Below, piece after piece: positions 17,657 to 26,568 of a stretch of 64,000 bases of DNA (its first letter is position 1; the number at the start of each line of letters is the position of its first letter). A program made the translations under genes and the position numbers. The notes under the pieces were generated by a model. The model made no database searches, had not been told where the DNA came from, and saw only the letters and a program-made list of their open reading frames with translations. Source of the DNA: JACVRW01 sp963837445 (lineage in GTDB: Bacteria; Actinomycetota; Thermoleophilia; Solirubrobacterales; Thermoleophilaceae); the NCBI GenBank assembly GCA_963837445.1, contig CAWINK010000014.1, forward strand, positions 62,001 to 126,000. Direction: 5' to 3'.

Positions 17657-18191
17657 GAGCCTGAACCTCGGCTGCGGCTCGGACATCCGCGAGGGCTGGG
17701 TGAACCTCGACATCGCGCCGCTCCCCGGCGTGGACGTGGTGCACGACATCGCCACGCTGCCGCTTCCCTTCGGCGACGGCCACTTCCACGAGATCCTCGC
17801 GAAGGACGTGCTCGAGCATCTCGACTACGTGCCCGTCCTGCGCGAGCTTCACCGGATCCTTGCTCCCGGCGGGCTGCTCCAGATCGTGTCGCCACACTTC
17901 ACCTCGCCGGCTGTGTGGATCGACCCCACGCACCGAACGGCGTTCTCGATCGACACGCTCCGCTTCTTCGCCGAGGGCGAGCGATTCGGCGGTCGCGCCT
18001 ACTACTTCGACTTCTCGTTCGCCGGCGTCGAACGGTCGCGGATCACATTCCACCGCTACCGCTGGCAGCCCTGGAACTACGTGCTCGAGCCGCTGGTGAA
18101 CGCACGTCCCGCCTTCCAGACCTACTACGAGGAGACCTTCCTGTCACGGCTGTTCCCGGCGGCGAACGTCGAGGTCACCCTGCGCAAGTAG
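17649..18191 (+). CDS. Class I SAM-dependent methyltransferase
   Basis: 180 aa, short. SLNLGCGSDIREGWVNLDI is the motif I variant common in glycan clusters; LPLPFGDGHFHEILAKDVLEH and HRILAPGGLLQIVSPHFTS follow. DPTHRTAFSIDTLRFF resembles sugar-modifying members. It overlaps the upstream methyltransferase by 8 bases and the convergent GT4 by 67 bases at its 3' end. Substrate unknown. Confidence 0.85.
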   Translation: MRESLNLGCGSDIREGWVNLDIAPLPGVDVVHDIATLPLPFGDGHFHEILAKDVLEHLDYVPVLRELHRILAPGGLLQIVSPHFTSPAVWIDPTHRTAFSIDTLRFFAEGERFGGRAYYFDFSFAGVERSRITFHRYRWQPWNYVLEPLVNARPAFQTYYEETFLSRLFPAANVEVTLRK

Positions 18192-19234
18192 TCCACGGTG
18201 TCCCGCGCGGTGCGCGCCCAGGTAAAGGTGGCGGCCCGCTCGCGCCCGCGCCGCCCCAGGTCCTCGCGGAGCTCCTCGTCGGACAGGAGCCGTGAGAGGC
18301 CGGCGGCGATCGCTCCCACGTCTGTCGGATCGACGAGCAGCGCCGCATCGCCGGTCACCTCGGGGAGCGAGGAGCGGTCGGAGGTCAGCACCGCGGTGCC
18401 CGCCGCCATCGCCTCCAGCACCGGCAGCCCGAAGCCCTCCTCCAGCGACGGGAAGGCGAACGCGCTTGCCTCGGCATAGAGAGCCGGGAGCTCCTCGTCC
18501 GGCACGAAGCCGATCGCGCGCACCACGTCCGCGTGGCGGCGGATGAGGTCGTCGAGCTCGGTGCCTCCCCAGCCGCGGGCTCCGGCGAGCACGAGTTGGA
18601 ACGGAGGAGACGCCGAAACGAAGGCCTCGATCAGCGCGATCAGGTTCTTCCGCGGCTCGAGGGTGCCGACCGCGAGCACGAACTCTCCGTCGATGCCGTG
18701 CCGGCGCGCGACACCCGCGGCGCCGGCCGTGAGAAAGCGAGGCTCCACCCCGTGGGGGATGACTACCGTCCGCCCCCGTGTGCGCGGGAAGAGGCTCTCG
18801 AGCGCTCGGCGCGTGGCCTCGGACGGGCAGATGAAGCCCGCGGCTCGGCGCGCCGCCAGGGGCAGGGTGAGACGTTCGCCCGCTGCGCTCGTGGGGAGGC
18901 CGTGGCTGCGCTCGAAGCCGAACAGGTCATGCACGAAGGCCACGACCGGCACCCGCGCGATTGACATGAGGTAGGAGTTCGACGCGAGCACCACGTCGCA
19001 GTGGCGGCCGGCCACGAGACCCGCGTGGGCGCCCCACAGGGGGTCGGGAGTCCCGATCAGTCGCCACGACGACCCGGGCAGGGGCCACGGGCGCCGTCCG
19101 AACAGCACAGGAGGCGCCTCGTCGGGCAGAGCCGCGATGGCCCGGGCGAGCTCGCGCACATAGCGCCCACGGCCAGCCCCGACCTCGGCGGCGGCGCGTG
19201 CGTCGATGCCGATGCGTGGCTGCGCCGGGGCCAT
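18125..19234 (-). CDS. Glycosyltransferase family 4 (mannosyltransferase-like)
   Basis: 369 aa. IGIDARAAAEVGAGRGRYV, VVAFVHDLFGF, VGTLEPRKNLIALIEAF and EEGFGLPVLEAMAAGTAVLTS give a clear WbpZ/MtfB-type GT4. The last ~20 residues run into the convergent methyltransferase gene and look poorly conserved (TFAAGNSRDRKVSS). The ATG at 19234 has TAGACT 8 bases upstream. Adds one sugar during repeat-unit assembly; donor unknown, GDP-sugars being plausible because Gmd/Rmd are in the window. Confidence 0.88.
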   Translation of the reverse strand: MAPAQPRIGIDARAAAEVGAGRGRYVRELARAIAALPDEAPPVLFGRRPWPLPGSSWRLIGTPDPLWGAHAGLVAGRHCDVVLASNSYLMSIARVPVVAFVHDLFGFERSHGLPTSAAGERLTLPLAARRAAGFICPSEATRRALESLFPRTRGRTVVIPHGVEPRFLTAGAAGVARRHGIDGEFVLAVGTLEPRKNLIALIEAFVSASPPFQLVLAGARGWGGTELDDLIRRHADVVRAIGFVPDEELPALYAEASAFAFPSLEEGFGLPVLEAMAAGTAVLTSDRSSLPEVTGDAALLVDPTDVGAIAAGLSRLLSDEELREDLGRRGRERAATFTWARTARDTVDYLRRVTSTFAAGNSRDRKVSS

Positions 19235-19242
19235 GCGCCGCC

Positions 19243-19248
19243 AGTCTA
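19243..19248 (-). promoter_or_regulatory. -10 hexamer TAGACT for GT4 gene at 19234
   Basis: TAGACT (minus) ends 8 bases before ATG 19234 and shares its TA (19247-19248) with TAGGCT on the plus strand. The symmetry is exact: both starts lie 8 bases from their hexamer. Confidence 0.5.
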
Positions 19249-19252
19249 GGCT
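19247..19252 (+). promoter_or_regulatory. -10 hexamer TAGGCT for GT4 gene at 19261
   Basis: TAGGCT ends 8 bases before GTG 19261. The divergent intergenic space totals 26 bases, so both transcripts are expected to be leaderless. Confidence 0.5.
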
Positions 19253-19260
19253 TCCGCTCC

Positions 19261-20403
19261 GTGCGTGCCCGAGTGGTGATCCTGCGCGGTCACCAGGTGA
19301 ACCCCTGGGAGCTGCGGCCGTGGGAGGAGCTCTCCGACCGCTACGACGTGCGCTACCTGCGTTCGGGAGCCGGGTGGTTCGACGACTCGCTGCTGGAGCT
19401 GGCGTCAGAGCCGGCGCGGACGCTGCGCGAGCGGCTGCCGCGCGGACGCGCGGGTGACCTGCTCGTGCGCGTGCCGGGCGACCGCTACCTGGGGCTCGAG
19501 CCGCTGCTGCGCGGCGCCGCGATCGTCCACTCGCAGGAGCTCGGCTACTGGTACTCGGCTCAGGCGGCGCGCCTCCGCGCCCAGCTCGGGTTCAAGCTCG
19601 TGCTCACAGTCTGGGAGACGATCCCCTTCCTCGACACCTACCGGAACGTGCGCACTCGCCGCTACCGCCGCGTGGTGCTGGAGGAGACGGACCTGTTTCT
19701 CGCCGCGACCGGCCGCGCACGCGACTCGCTGCTGCTCGAGGGCGCCGATCCGAGCCGGGTGCGCGTGGTCGCGCCGGGGGTGGACCTCGAGCGCTTCTCC
19801 GGGGCGCAGGTGGAGCCGCCGCGAGAGCACGTCGTCCTCTCGGTAGGCCGGCTCGTATGGGAGAAGGGCCACCAGGACGTGCTGCGGGCGCTCGCGGCCC
19901 TGCGGCGCGGCGTCGTGCCCCTGCCCCGCGGCGCCGCCGAGGTGCGCGTGGTGATCGTGGGGACCGGCGAGGAGGGGGCTCGGCTCGAGCGCTACGCAGC
20001 CGACCTGGGCGTGGCGGACCGCGTGGAGTTCAGGCGCCATGTGCCGTACGAGGAGATGCCCCGCGTGTTCGCGGAAGCGTCGTGCATGGTGTTGGCCAGC
20101 CTGCCGCGGCCGCACTGGGAGGAGCAGTTCGGCATGGTCCTGGCCGAGGCGATGGCGGCACGCGTGCCGATCATCGCTTCCACCAGCGGCGCGATCCCGG
20201 AGGTCACCGGGCCGGAGCTGGCGCGGGTCACGCCCGGCGACTGGATCGGGCTCGCGCGCGCGCTCGCGGACGGCCCGCTGGCGCAGCCCCCGGGCACGCG
20301 CGCCGAGTACGACGACGAGCGCGTGCAGCGGTTTAGCGCCGGGGCCGCGGCCACCCGGCTCGCCGAGGCGTACGACGAGCTTCTATCAGGACCCGCGCCG
20401 TAG
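19261..20403 (+). CDS. Glycosyltransferase family 4
   Basis: 380 aa from GTG 19261 (VRARVVILRGHQVNPWE). VWETIPFLDTYRNVRTRRY is in the acceptor lobe; VGRLVWEKGHQDVL and QFGMVLAEAMAARVPIIAS with AIPEVTG form the donor lobe and acidic motif. I reject the longer in-frame start at 19198 because it lies inside the divergent gene, and TAGGCT is correctly placed for 19261. The 3' end overlaps the flippase gene by 18 bases. Confidence 0.86.
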   Translation: MRARVVILRGHQVNPWELRPWEELSDRYDVRYLRSGAGWFDDSLLELASEPARTLRERLPRGRAGDLLVRVPGDRYLGLEPLLRGAAIVHSQELGYWYSAQAARLRAQLGFKLVLTVWETIPFLDTYRNVRTRRYRRVVLEETDLFLAATGRARDSLLLEGADPSRVRVVAPGVDLERFSGAQVEPPREHVVLSVGRLVWEKGHQDVLRALAALRRGVVPLPRGAAEVRVVIVGTGEEGARLERYAADLGVADRVEFRRHVPYEEMPRVFAEASCMVLASLPRPHWEEQFGMVLAEAMAARVPIIASTSGAIPEVTGPELARVTPGDWIGLARALADGPLAQPPGTRAEYDDERVQRFSAGAAATRLAEAYDELLSGPAP

Positions 20404-21858
20404 CCGCAGAGCGGTAAAAACGTCCGGCGGAACCGTCCTCAGGGCAAGCGCAAGCCCGACGAACACAAGCGCCGCGATGGTCGTGGTCACGGCGTCGGGC
20501 AATCCCAGCGCCGCAAAGCCGACTCCTACGGCCACGCCCGTCGCGATGGCCAGCCGTCCGCAGAAGGCCAGGGGCACGGGCACGGGCTTGCCCCGCAGGC
20601 GCCGGATGGCCACGAACACCGCCGTTGCGTAGGCCAGGTCGGCCACGACGGCGGCCGCGGCCGCTCCCTTGGCGTCGTAGATCGGAATCAAGACGAGCGC
20701 GGCGGCGAGCAGGGCGGCGAGGCCCACGAGCACGCAGCGCACGAGGTCGCGCTGGTGGTGGTCGGCGATCAGGAAGGTCGCCCAGGCGGTGACGAGAAAG
20801 ACCGTGACGATCGCGGGTGCCTGCGTCCGCAGCACCGGTGCCGCGGCCGCGAACTCGCTCCCGCCGAGAACGACGGTGATGGGATGGGCGCCGAAGATCA
20901 GCACGATCGAGATGAAGACCCCGAGTAGCAGCGAGGTCTCCGTCGTGCGCGCGAGCACGTAGGCCAGCCGGCCGCGTTCGTCGCGGGCGGCAACCGTGGC
21001 CACCGGGAGGATCACTCCGCCGATGACGAGCGCGAGGCCGCCCAGCATCTCCATGATGCGCGCGGAGGTGGCGAACAGCCCGGTCTGGAAGTCGTTCGAC
21101 AGCACGGAGGTGAGCACGACGAGGATGCGGAGGTAGATCACGGTGAGCACGGCCGCCGCGGCGATCGGCAGGGCGATCCTCGCCACGGTCCACCACTCCG
21201 AGACCGACCAGCGTGGGCGGGCGAGCTCCTCGCGGCCCACGAGCAGCGGCACGAGCGCCAGCCCGCCGAGGCCCACCGCCACCTGAAGCGCGAAGAAGCC
21301 CACGAGCCCGGCACCGGCCACCACCAGCGCCACGATCCCCACGAGGAGAATCCCCTGCCTGACCAGATCGCTGATGGTCAGGCTCACATTGCGGAGTTGC
21401 ACCACGAGCGGCAGCAGGAGGGTCATCTGCGCTGCGATGAGCACTCCTCCCACGCCCACGAGGACGATGCCGGCGAGCATGTCGTCGTCGTAGCCGGCGG
21501 CGACCCCGATGGCCAGGCCCACGAGCGTGAACGCGCTGCTCAGGGCGATGCGCATGGCGAGCAGGGACCCCAGGAACGCGCGCCGCGCGGCGCCCGGCGA
21601 GAGCAGGGCGAGCTCGCGGCTGCCCGTGACGGTGAGCCCGGCATCGGCGATCCCGCTCGCCACGGCCATCAGCGAGATGACGGTGCCATAGCGGCCGTAG
21701 TCGACGACCCCGAGGTAGCGCAGGAGGACCACCGACCCCAGCGCGCCCATGAGGTTCATGAGGCCGAAGCCGATGAAGCGGACCCCGCCGCCTCGAACGA
21801 CGCGGTTGCTCAGTTGCGCGTCGGTGAGGACGCTGTCCGCCTCGGAGGCCGAGTTCAC
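20386..21858 (-). CDS. wzx: Polysaccharide flippase (Wzx-like, MATE/MOP superfamily)
   Basis: 490 aa with about 12-14 hydrophobic segments and an N-terminal RFIGFGLMNLMGALGSVVLLRYLG resembling the Polysacc_synt domain, plus YGRYGTVISLM. Moves lipid-linked repeat units across the membrane. The GTG at 21858 overlaps the TGA of the SDR gene (GTGA, 21858-21855), which gives a normal flippase N-terminus, so I prefer it to a start 30 bases upstream. It ends the minus-strand unit cmcI-like, rmlC-like, SDR, flippase. A second flippase lies at 31597-33123. Confidence 0.88.
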   Translation of the reverse strand: MNSASEADSVLTDAQLSNRVVRGGGVRFIGFGLMNLMGALGSVVLLRYLGVVDYGRYGTVISLMAVASGIADAGLTVTGSRELALLSPGAARRAFLGSLLAMRIALSSAFTLVGLAIGVAAGYDDDMLAGIVLVGVGGVLIAAQMTLLLPLVVQLRNVSLTISDLVRQGILLVGIVALVVAGAGLVGFFALQVAVGLGGLALVPLLVGREELARPRWSVSEWWTVARIALPIAAAAVLTVIYLRILVVLTSVLSNDFQTGLFATSARIMEMLGGLALVIGGVILPVATVAARDERGRLAYVLARTTETSLLLGVFISIVLIFGAHPITVVLGGSEFAAAAPVLRTQAPAIVTVFLVTAWATFLIADHHQRDLVRCVLVGLAALLAAALVLIPIYDAKGAAAAAVVADLAYATAVFVAIRRLRGKPVPVPLAFCGRLAIATGVAVGVGFAALGLPDAVTTTIAALVFVGLALALRTVPPDVFTALRLRRGS

Positions 21859-22766
21859 GACCCGCCCCGGTCCGAGGTTCGCAGCCACTCGAGCGTCCCC
21901 CTCAGGCCCTCGGCCAGGCCGATCCGAGGCGCGAACCCGACCTCGTCGCGCAGACGTGTCACGTCGGCCACGAGGCGCGGCGGGTCCCCCTCGCGATCGG
22001 GCAGCGCGCCCGGCCGCAGCAGGTCAGGCCGTGCCGCGGCGGCCGCGAGCTCGTCCACGACCTCCCGCACGGCCACCGGCTGCCCGGAGGCCACGTTCAC
22101 GGCGCCCACGACCTCCCTGTCCACCAGGGCCGCGAACGCGGCGGCCACGTCCTCCACGTGCATGAAGTCGCGGACCTGCTCACCGCTGGTCGTGGGCACC
22201 GGCTCCCCGGCGAGCAGCGCCCTCCCGACCGACGGGACGAGGCGGCCGTCCGGCTCTCCTGGTCCGTAGACGAAGAAGATCCTTCCCCAGGCGAGCTGGA
22301 AGCCGGCCTGCTCCGCGTACCGCTCCGCCACGGAGTGCAGCGCGTGCTTCGCGGCGCCGTACAGGGTGGCTGGCCGCAGCGGCGTGGCGTCCTCCTGGCA
22401 GCGCTCGCCGACGGCTTCCCAGTCGTACTCGGCCGAGGTCCCCGCGATCACCGCTCGCCGGCCGCCGGCATCCGCGAACGCCCTCAGAGCGGCCAGCGAC
22501 GCCTCCGCCCAGCGAACGTTCACGGGCGAGGTCCAGAAGCGGCCCGGCTCCACGTACCAGGCGAGGTGCACGAGCACCTCCGGCTCGACCTCGGCCACCA
22601 CATCGGGGCTCTCCAGCAGATCAGCGTGGTGCCAGGTGACGCCCTCGCCGCCCGGCGCGTCCTTCCTCGTGGTGACCGCGTGCAGCTCATGGCCCGCGGC
22701 CACCAGGGGCGCCACGGCGTGCCGACCGATGAAGCCGGTCGCGCCTGTGAGCAGCACGCGACTCAC
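21855..22766 (-). CDS. NAD(P)-dependent SDR, nucleotide-sugar epimerase/ketoreductase
   Basis: 303 aa extended SDR. Rossmann motif TGATGFIG (7-14), IAGTSAEYDW with the catalytic Ser/Thr region, and YGAAK as the Tyr-x3-Lys pair. In CDP- and dTDP-sugar pathways such a protein reduces the 4-keto group after epimerisation. The GTGA overlap with the RmlC-like gene and the nearby CDP-glucose genes (25336-28411) make 4-ketoreduction of a CDP-6-deoxy sugar the best inference; 4-epimerase activity is an alternative. GTG start. Confidence 0.82.
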   Translation of the reverse strand: MSRVLLTGATGFIGRHAVAPLVAAGHELHAVTTRKDAPGGEGVTWHHADLLESPDVVAEVEPEVLVHLAWYVEPGRFWTSPVNVRWAEASLAALRAFADAGGRRAVIAGTSAEYDWEAVGERCQEDATPLRPATLYGAAKHALHSVAERYAEQAGFQLAWGRIFFVYGPGEPDGRLVPSVGRALLAGEPVPTTSGEQVRDFMHVEDVAAAFAALVDREVVGAVNVASGQPVAVREVVDELAAAAARPDLLRPGALPDREGDPPRLVADVTRLRDEVGFAPRIGLAEGLRGTLEWLRTSDRGGS

Positions 22767-23302
22767 GGGGAGTAGTCGGGATATTCCGCGTCACGCGCGG
22801 ACATCGTCCGCCCTTCCGGGGGCGGCGTGGGCCACTCGATTCCGAAGGCCGGATCGTCCCAGCGCACACCGCGCGCCGCAGCCGGTACGTACGGGGTGGA
22901 GATCTGGTAGAGCACCTCCGTGGCGTCCACGAGCGCCTGGAACCCGTGGGCGCAGCCCTCGGGCACGAAGAGCGCCAGGCCGTTGTCCGCGCTCAGCTCC
23001 ACCCCGGCCCAGCGGAGGTAGGTCGACGAACCGGACCGCAGGTCCACGGCCACGTCGTAGATCGCACCGCGCGTACAGCGCACGAGCTTCGCCTCACCGT
23101 GAGGAGCGGCCTGGTAGTGCAGGCCGCGCAGAGTGCCGGCCTTCGCGTTGAAGGAGGTGCTGCACTGGTCCACGCGTGCATCGAGCCCGTGTGCCGCGAA
23201 CTCCTCGGACGAGAAGGTGCGGGCGAAATGGCCGCGCTCGTCCTCGATCGGCTCGGACTCGACGACCAGTGCCCCGGCCACCGCAGTCTCGTGAAACCGC
23301 AC
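22763..23302 (-). CDS. dTDP-4-dehydrorhamnose 3,5-epimerase family protein (RmlC/RfbC-like)
   Basis: 179 aa cupin. GTLRGLHYQ contains the catalytic base His62; Lys72 (EAKLVRC), DVAVDLRSGS, and Tyr132 in VLYQIS match RmlC, as does the C-terminal GVRWDDPAFGIEWP. Epimerises C3 and/or C5 of 4-keto-6-deoxy nucleotide sugars. No rmlA, rmlB or rmlD is in the window, but rfbF/rfbG and a C-methyltransferase are, so the likely substrate is a CDP-linked 4-keto sugar. GTG 23302 has TAGCCT 6 bases upstream, whose TAG is the stop of the preceding gene. Confidence 0.87.
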   Translation of the reverse strand: MRFHETAVAGALVVESEPIEDERGHFARTFSSEEFAAHGLDARVDQCSTSFNAKAGTLRGLHYQAAPHGEAKLVRCTRGAIYDVAVDLRSGSSTYLRWAGVELSADNGLALFVPEGCAHGFQALVDATEVLYQISTPYVPAAARGVRWDDPAFGIEWPTPPPEGRTMSARDAEYPDYSP

Positions 23303-23308
23303 GCGCTG

Positions 23309-23314
23309 AGGCTA
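23309..23314 (-). promoter_or_regulatory. -10 hexamer TAGCCT formed by the upstream TAG stop
   Basis: The stop codon of the CmcI-like gene (23314-23312) is the TAG of TAGCCT, which ends 6 bases before GTG 23302. Confidence 0.4.
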
Positions 23315-24076
23315 CTCAGCTTCCCGGCGTCGCAGGAACCCACCCTGGCAGTAGGTCACGCCCAGGCGCTCGAACGAGCGGTCGACCTCGAAGTCGTCGT
23401 TCCCGGCCAGGAACTCACGCACCGCCTCCAGCGGGTTGTCCTCGCTCCAGCCCTCGCCGGCCGTCGGGGCATCCGCCACGAGCGCCATGACCGCGTCGAA
23501 CACCACGAGATAGCTGTTCGGCGTGACGAGCGGGGCGTAGCGCTGAAGCTCACCCAGCACGTGCTCGCGCGTGTGGTTCGAGTCGAGCGCCACCAGGACA
23601 CGGTCACCCGGCGTGATGTGGGAGCGCACCTGCTCGACCGTGTCGTCGGCGAGCGAGTCGCCCTCGATCAGCTCGATCCGGTGGCTGAGCGGATGGGCCT
23701 CGATGGCAAGCCGGTTGTACTTGCGGATCTCGATGTCCACGCCGACCACCTTTCCGCGGCCGACCAACTCGAGGAGCGAGGCGTAGAGCACGAGCGCCCC
23801 GCCGTGGGCCACGCCGGACTCGACCACGACGTCGGGACGCACCTTCCAGATCAGCTCCTGCATGGCGACCATGTCCTCCGGCAGCTGGATGATCGGGATT
23901 CCCAGCCAGGTGACCTCGTAGGACAGGCGGTTGTGCCAGTTGCTGCGCGTCCAGAGCTGCGAGAGGGCGCGGTAACCCTCGTCGGAATAGATGTCGAGCT
24001 CGCGCTCGCCCTCGGGCGTGTCGATGCGGATGAGCCGCCCGAAGTCGGCGGCCGAGGGCCGCGGAAGATCACTCAT
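23312..24076 (-). CDS. CmcI-like (cephalosporin hydroxylase family) SAM-dependent methyltransferase
   Basis: 254 aa. GIPIIQLPEDMVAMQELIWK followed by VVVESGVAHGGALVLYASLL is the CmcI family signature; VALDSNHTREHVLGEL carries the metal/SAM-side Asp and His region. Despite the name, characterised actinobacterial members are O-methyltransferases acting on sugars such as rhamnose in glycolipids. It heads the unit that makes the CDP-sugar epimerase, SDR and flippase, so sugar O-methylation is likely. I use ATG 24076 (MSDLPRPSAADFG) rather than a longer start overlapping the divergent gene; TAGTCT lies 10 bases upstream. Confidence 0.85.
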   Translation of the reverse strand: MSDLPRPSAADFGRLIRIDTPEGERELDIYSDEGYRALSQLWTRSNWHNRLSYEVTWLGIPIIQLPEDMVAMQELIWKVRPDVVVESGVAHGGALVLYASLLELVGRGKVVGVDIEIRKYNRLAIEAHPLSHRIELIEGDSLADDTVEQVRSHITPGDRVLVALDSNHTREHVLGELQRYAPLVTPNSYLVVFDAVMALVADAPTAGEGWSEDNPLEAVREFLAGNDDFEVDRSFERLGVTYCQGGFLRRREAE

Positions 24077-24086
24077 ATCGCGCGCC

Positions 24087-24092
24087 AGACTA
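24087..24092 (-). promoter_or_regulatory. -10 hexamer TAGTCT for CmcI-like gene
   Basis: TAGTCT (minus) ends 10 bases before ATG 24076, within the 54-base divergent gap. Confidence 0.35.
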
Positions 24093-24115
24093 GTCAACCG
24101 CAGCGGGACCGTAGC

Positions 24116-24121
24116 TAGCAT
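24116..24121 (+). promoter_or_regulatory. -10 hexamer TAGCAT for GT2 gene at 24131
   Basis: TAGCAT ends 9 bases before ATG 24131, leaving no Shine-Dalgarno site between them. Confidence 0.45.
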
Positions 24122-24130
24122 TCGCCCGCG

Positions 24131-25345
24131 ATGACGGTCGTCGTGGTGGTCCCAACGCGTAACCGCGCCGATCTCGCGGCAAGCAGCATCGCGTCGGCTC
24201 TGGCCGACCGCGACCCGCGCGTGAGCGTGCTCGTCTCGGACAACTCCACGGATCCCGACGAGCTCGAACGGCTGCGCTCCTGGTGCGCGGAGAGGCCGGA
24301 CGAACCGCTGCAATATGTGCGCCCCCCGGAGCCCCTAGCGATGTCCGCTCACTGGCAGTGGGCGCTCGAGCGCGCGCTCGAATCTCCGGACACGACGCAC
24401 GTGATGTACCTGACCGACCGCATCCTGATCCGGCCGGGCACCCTCGGCAGGGTGATCACGATCGCCGAGCGCCATCCCGGCGATGTCCTCACCTTCGGCG
24501 ATGACACGATCGTCGACTACGCCCAGCCGGTCACGATCTCCCAGCGGCCGTGGACCGGCAAGCTGCTGCGGGTCGACACCGACCAGCTGCTCAGGGTTCT
24601 GGCGCGCGGAATGTTCATCGGCGAGCCGACCATGCTGAACACCATCGCCCCACGAGCCGTGATCGAGGACATCCACGCGACCTACGGGAGCGTGTTCGCG
24701 TCGATCGCGCCCGACCACTGCTTCAGCTATCGCTGCCTCGAGCGCGTGGACTCGATTCTGCATTGGGACAGCATCGTGCTCATCCAGCGCGCCCTCTCGC
24801 GCAGCAACGGATACAGCCAGATCCGCGGAGTCGCGAACGCCGCCCACGCGGACTTCCTCCGCGAGCTCGGTGAATCCCGGATCAACGAGCACGCGCCGGT
24901 CCCGGAGCTGCTCACCGTCACGAACGCGGTCTACAACGAGTACGAGTTCGTCCGCGCGGAGGGCCCGTCGTCAAAGCTCGCGCCGCTGCGCCGTCACTTC
25001 TACCTGGGGGCGAACGCACGCGACGTGGCTCGACTCGAGGACGCCGATCTGAGGGCGCGCATGCAGGCGGTGCTCTCCGAGCATGGATGGTCGACGAGGA
25101 CGCGCCTGCGGTTCGCGCTCGGACTGTCCGTGTCCGCGGCGGGTTACTTCTGGCGGCACCCGCGCGGCCTGCTTCGGCGACTGCTCGGCAGGCCTGCCCC
25201 GGCCCCCGAGTTCGAGGACTCGGACCAGGCGCTCGCCTACACGCTGGAGCACCCGAGCGCTGCCAGCAGCGAGCCCGATCACCTGTGGCCGCTGATGTCG
25301 AGACCGGGCGTCACGCGCGAGGTGACGGCGGGCAGTCAGTCGTAG
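24131..25345 (+). CDS. Glycosyltransferase family 2-like protein
   Basis: 404 aa. The entry MTVVVVVPTRNRADLAASSI, LVSDNSTDPDELE and MSAHWQWALERAL (with MYLTDRILIRPG where the DxD metal motif normally lies) indicate a GT-A fold related to frayed GT2 proteins of glycan clusters. The usual DxD is reduced to TDR here, so catalytic detail is uncertain. One hydrophobic stretch (LGLSVSAAGYFW, about 335-346) is flanked by basic residues. It stands alone on the plus strand between two minus-strand sugar-nucleotide units and overlaps the next gene by 10 bases. Confidence 0.8.
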   Translation: MTVVVVVPTRNRADLAASSIASALADRDPRVSVLVSDNSTDPDELERLRSWCAERPDEPLQYVRPPEPLAMSAHWQWALERALESPDTTHVMYLTDRILIRPGTLGRVITIAERHPGDVLTFGDDTIVDYAQPVTISQRPWTGKLLRVDTDQLLRVLARGMFIGEPTMLNTIAPRAVIEDIHATYGSVFASIAPDHCFSYRCLERVDSILHWDSIVLIQRALSRSNGYSQIRGVANAAHADFLRELGESRINEHAPVPELLTVTNAVYNEYEFVRAEGPSSKLAPLRRHFYLGANARDVARLEDADLRARMQAVLSEHGWSTRTRLRFALGLSVSAAGYFWRHPRGLLRRLLGRPAPAPEFEDSDQALAYTLEHPSAASSEPDHLWPLMSRPGVTREVTAGSQS

Positions 25346-26568
25346 ACGCGCAGCTCCGGCGTCCGGACCAGGAACCGGCCGCCCCAGTCGCGGATGAAGG
25401 AAAGCTGCTCCATGATCTCCTCCCTCAGGTTCCAGGGGAGGATGAACACGAGGTCCGGCTGCGTCTCGCGGATCGCGTCAGGCGGCCTGATCGGGATGCG
25501 TGTGCCCGGCAGGTAGTGGCCCTGCTTGTGCGGGTTGAGGTCGCACGTGTACTCGATCATGTCGCGTCCCACGCCGCAGTAGTTGAGCAGCGTGTTGCCC
25601 TTGGCCGGGGCGCCGTACGCGGCGATCCGGTTGCCCTCGCGCCGCCGTGCGATGAGGAACTCGAGCAGCTCCCACTTAGCCTGCCTGACCTCCTCGGAGA
25701 AGCCGAGGTAGGTCTCCAGGCGGTCGAAGCCGCCCTCGTGCTCGCGCTCCGTCAGTTCGCGCGCGCGCTCTGTGATCGGCTTGGTCTCGTCCTCCGCGTG
25801 CCGGCCGTAGATGCGCAGCGAGCCGCCGTGGGTCGGCAGCTCCTCCACGTCGAACAACGTCATTCCATGCCGCTCGAAGACCCTGCCCACCGTTCGGAAC
25901 GAGAAGTACGAGAAGTGCTCGTGGTAGATGGTGTCCCACTCGTTTCGGCCGATCAGGTGGAGGAGGTGCGGGAACTCCATCGTCACGACCCCACGCGGGC
26001 CGAGCACGATCTTGATGCCGGCCACGAAATCGTTCAGGTCGGGCACGTGTGCGAGCACGTTGTTGCCGATGATGAGGTCGGCCTTCATCATCGCCGCGAC
26101 CTCGCGCGCCGTCGCGCGTCCGAAGAACTTCACGAGCGTGCGGACGCCCTTGTCGCGCGCCACCTGCGCCACGTTCGCGGCGGGCTCGATGCCGAGCACC
26201 GGAATCTCCCGCTCCATGAAGTACTGGAGCAGGTAGCCGTCGTTGCTCGCGAGCTCCACCACCTGCGATCCCGAGTCGAGCTCGAAGCGCTCGATCGCCA
26301 TCTCCACGTAGCGCTTCGAGTGCTCGAGCCATGTGCTCGAGTAGGACGAGAAGTAGGCGTAGTCGGAGAAGATCACGTCGGGCGTCTCGTAGTCCTCGAG
26401 CTGCACGAGGAAGCACTCGTGGCACACCAGCGCCCTGAGCGGATAGAAGGGCTCCATCTGGCCGAGCTCCTCCTCGCTGAGGTAGGAGTTCGCGAGCGGC
26501 GACATCCCGAGGTCAGCGAACACGTGCGTCAGGGGAGTGCCGCAGAAGCGGCATGTCGTCTTGCTCAT
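25336..26568 (-). CDS. Sugar C-methyltransferase (TylC3/NovU/TcaB9 type)
   Basis: 410 aa. The N-terminal zinc site has C6/C9 (CRFC) and C49/C52 (CHEC); the SAM site is VVELASNDGYLLQYF (103-117); YHEHFSYFSFRT and GGSLRIYGRH are the conserved His/Gly segments of the family, and the C-terminal domain has YGAPAKGNTLLNYCGV. Characterised relatives methylate C3 (or C5) of 4-keto-6-deoxy nucleotide sugars. Overlaps the CDP-glucose 4,6-dehydratase gene by ATGA (26568-26565), so its substrate is probably CDP-4-keto-6-deoxyglucose, giving a branched-chain sugar. Confidence 0.9.
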   Translation of the reverse strand: MSKTTCRFCGTPLTHVFADLGMSPLANSYLSEEELGQMEPFYPLRALVCHECFLVQLEDYETPDVIFSDYAYFSSYSSTWLEHSKRYVEMAIERFELDSGSQVVELASNDGYLLQYFMEREIPVLGIEPAANVAQVARDKGVRTLVKFFGRATAREVAAMMKADLIIGNNVLAHVPDLNDFVAGIKIVLGPRGVVTMEFPHLLHLIGRNEWDTIYHEHFSYFSFRTVGRVFERHGMTLFDVEELPTHGGSLRIYGRHAEDETKPITERARELTEREHEGGFDRLETYLGFSEEVRQAKWELLEFLIARRREGNRIAAYGAPAKGNTLLNYCGVGRDMIEYTCDLNPHKQGHYLPGTRIPIRPPDAIRETQPDLVFILPWNLREEIMEQLSFIRDWGGRFLVRTPELRVYD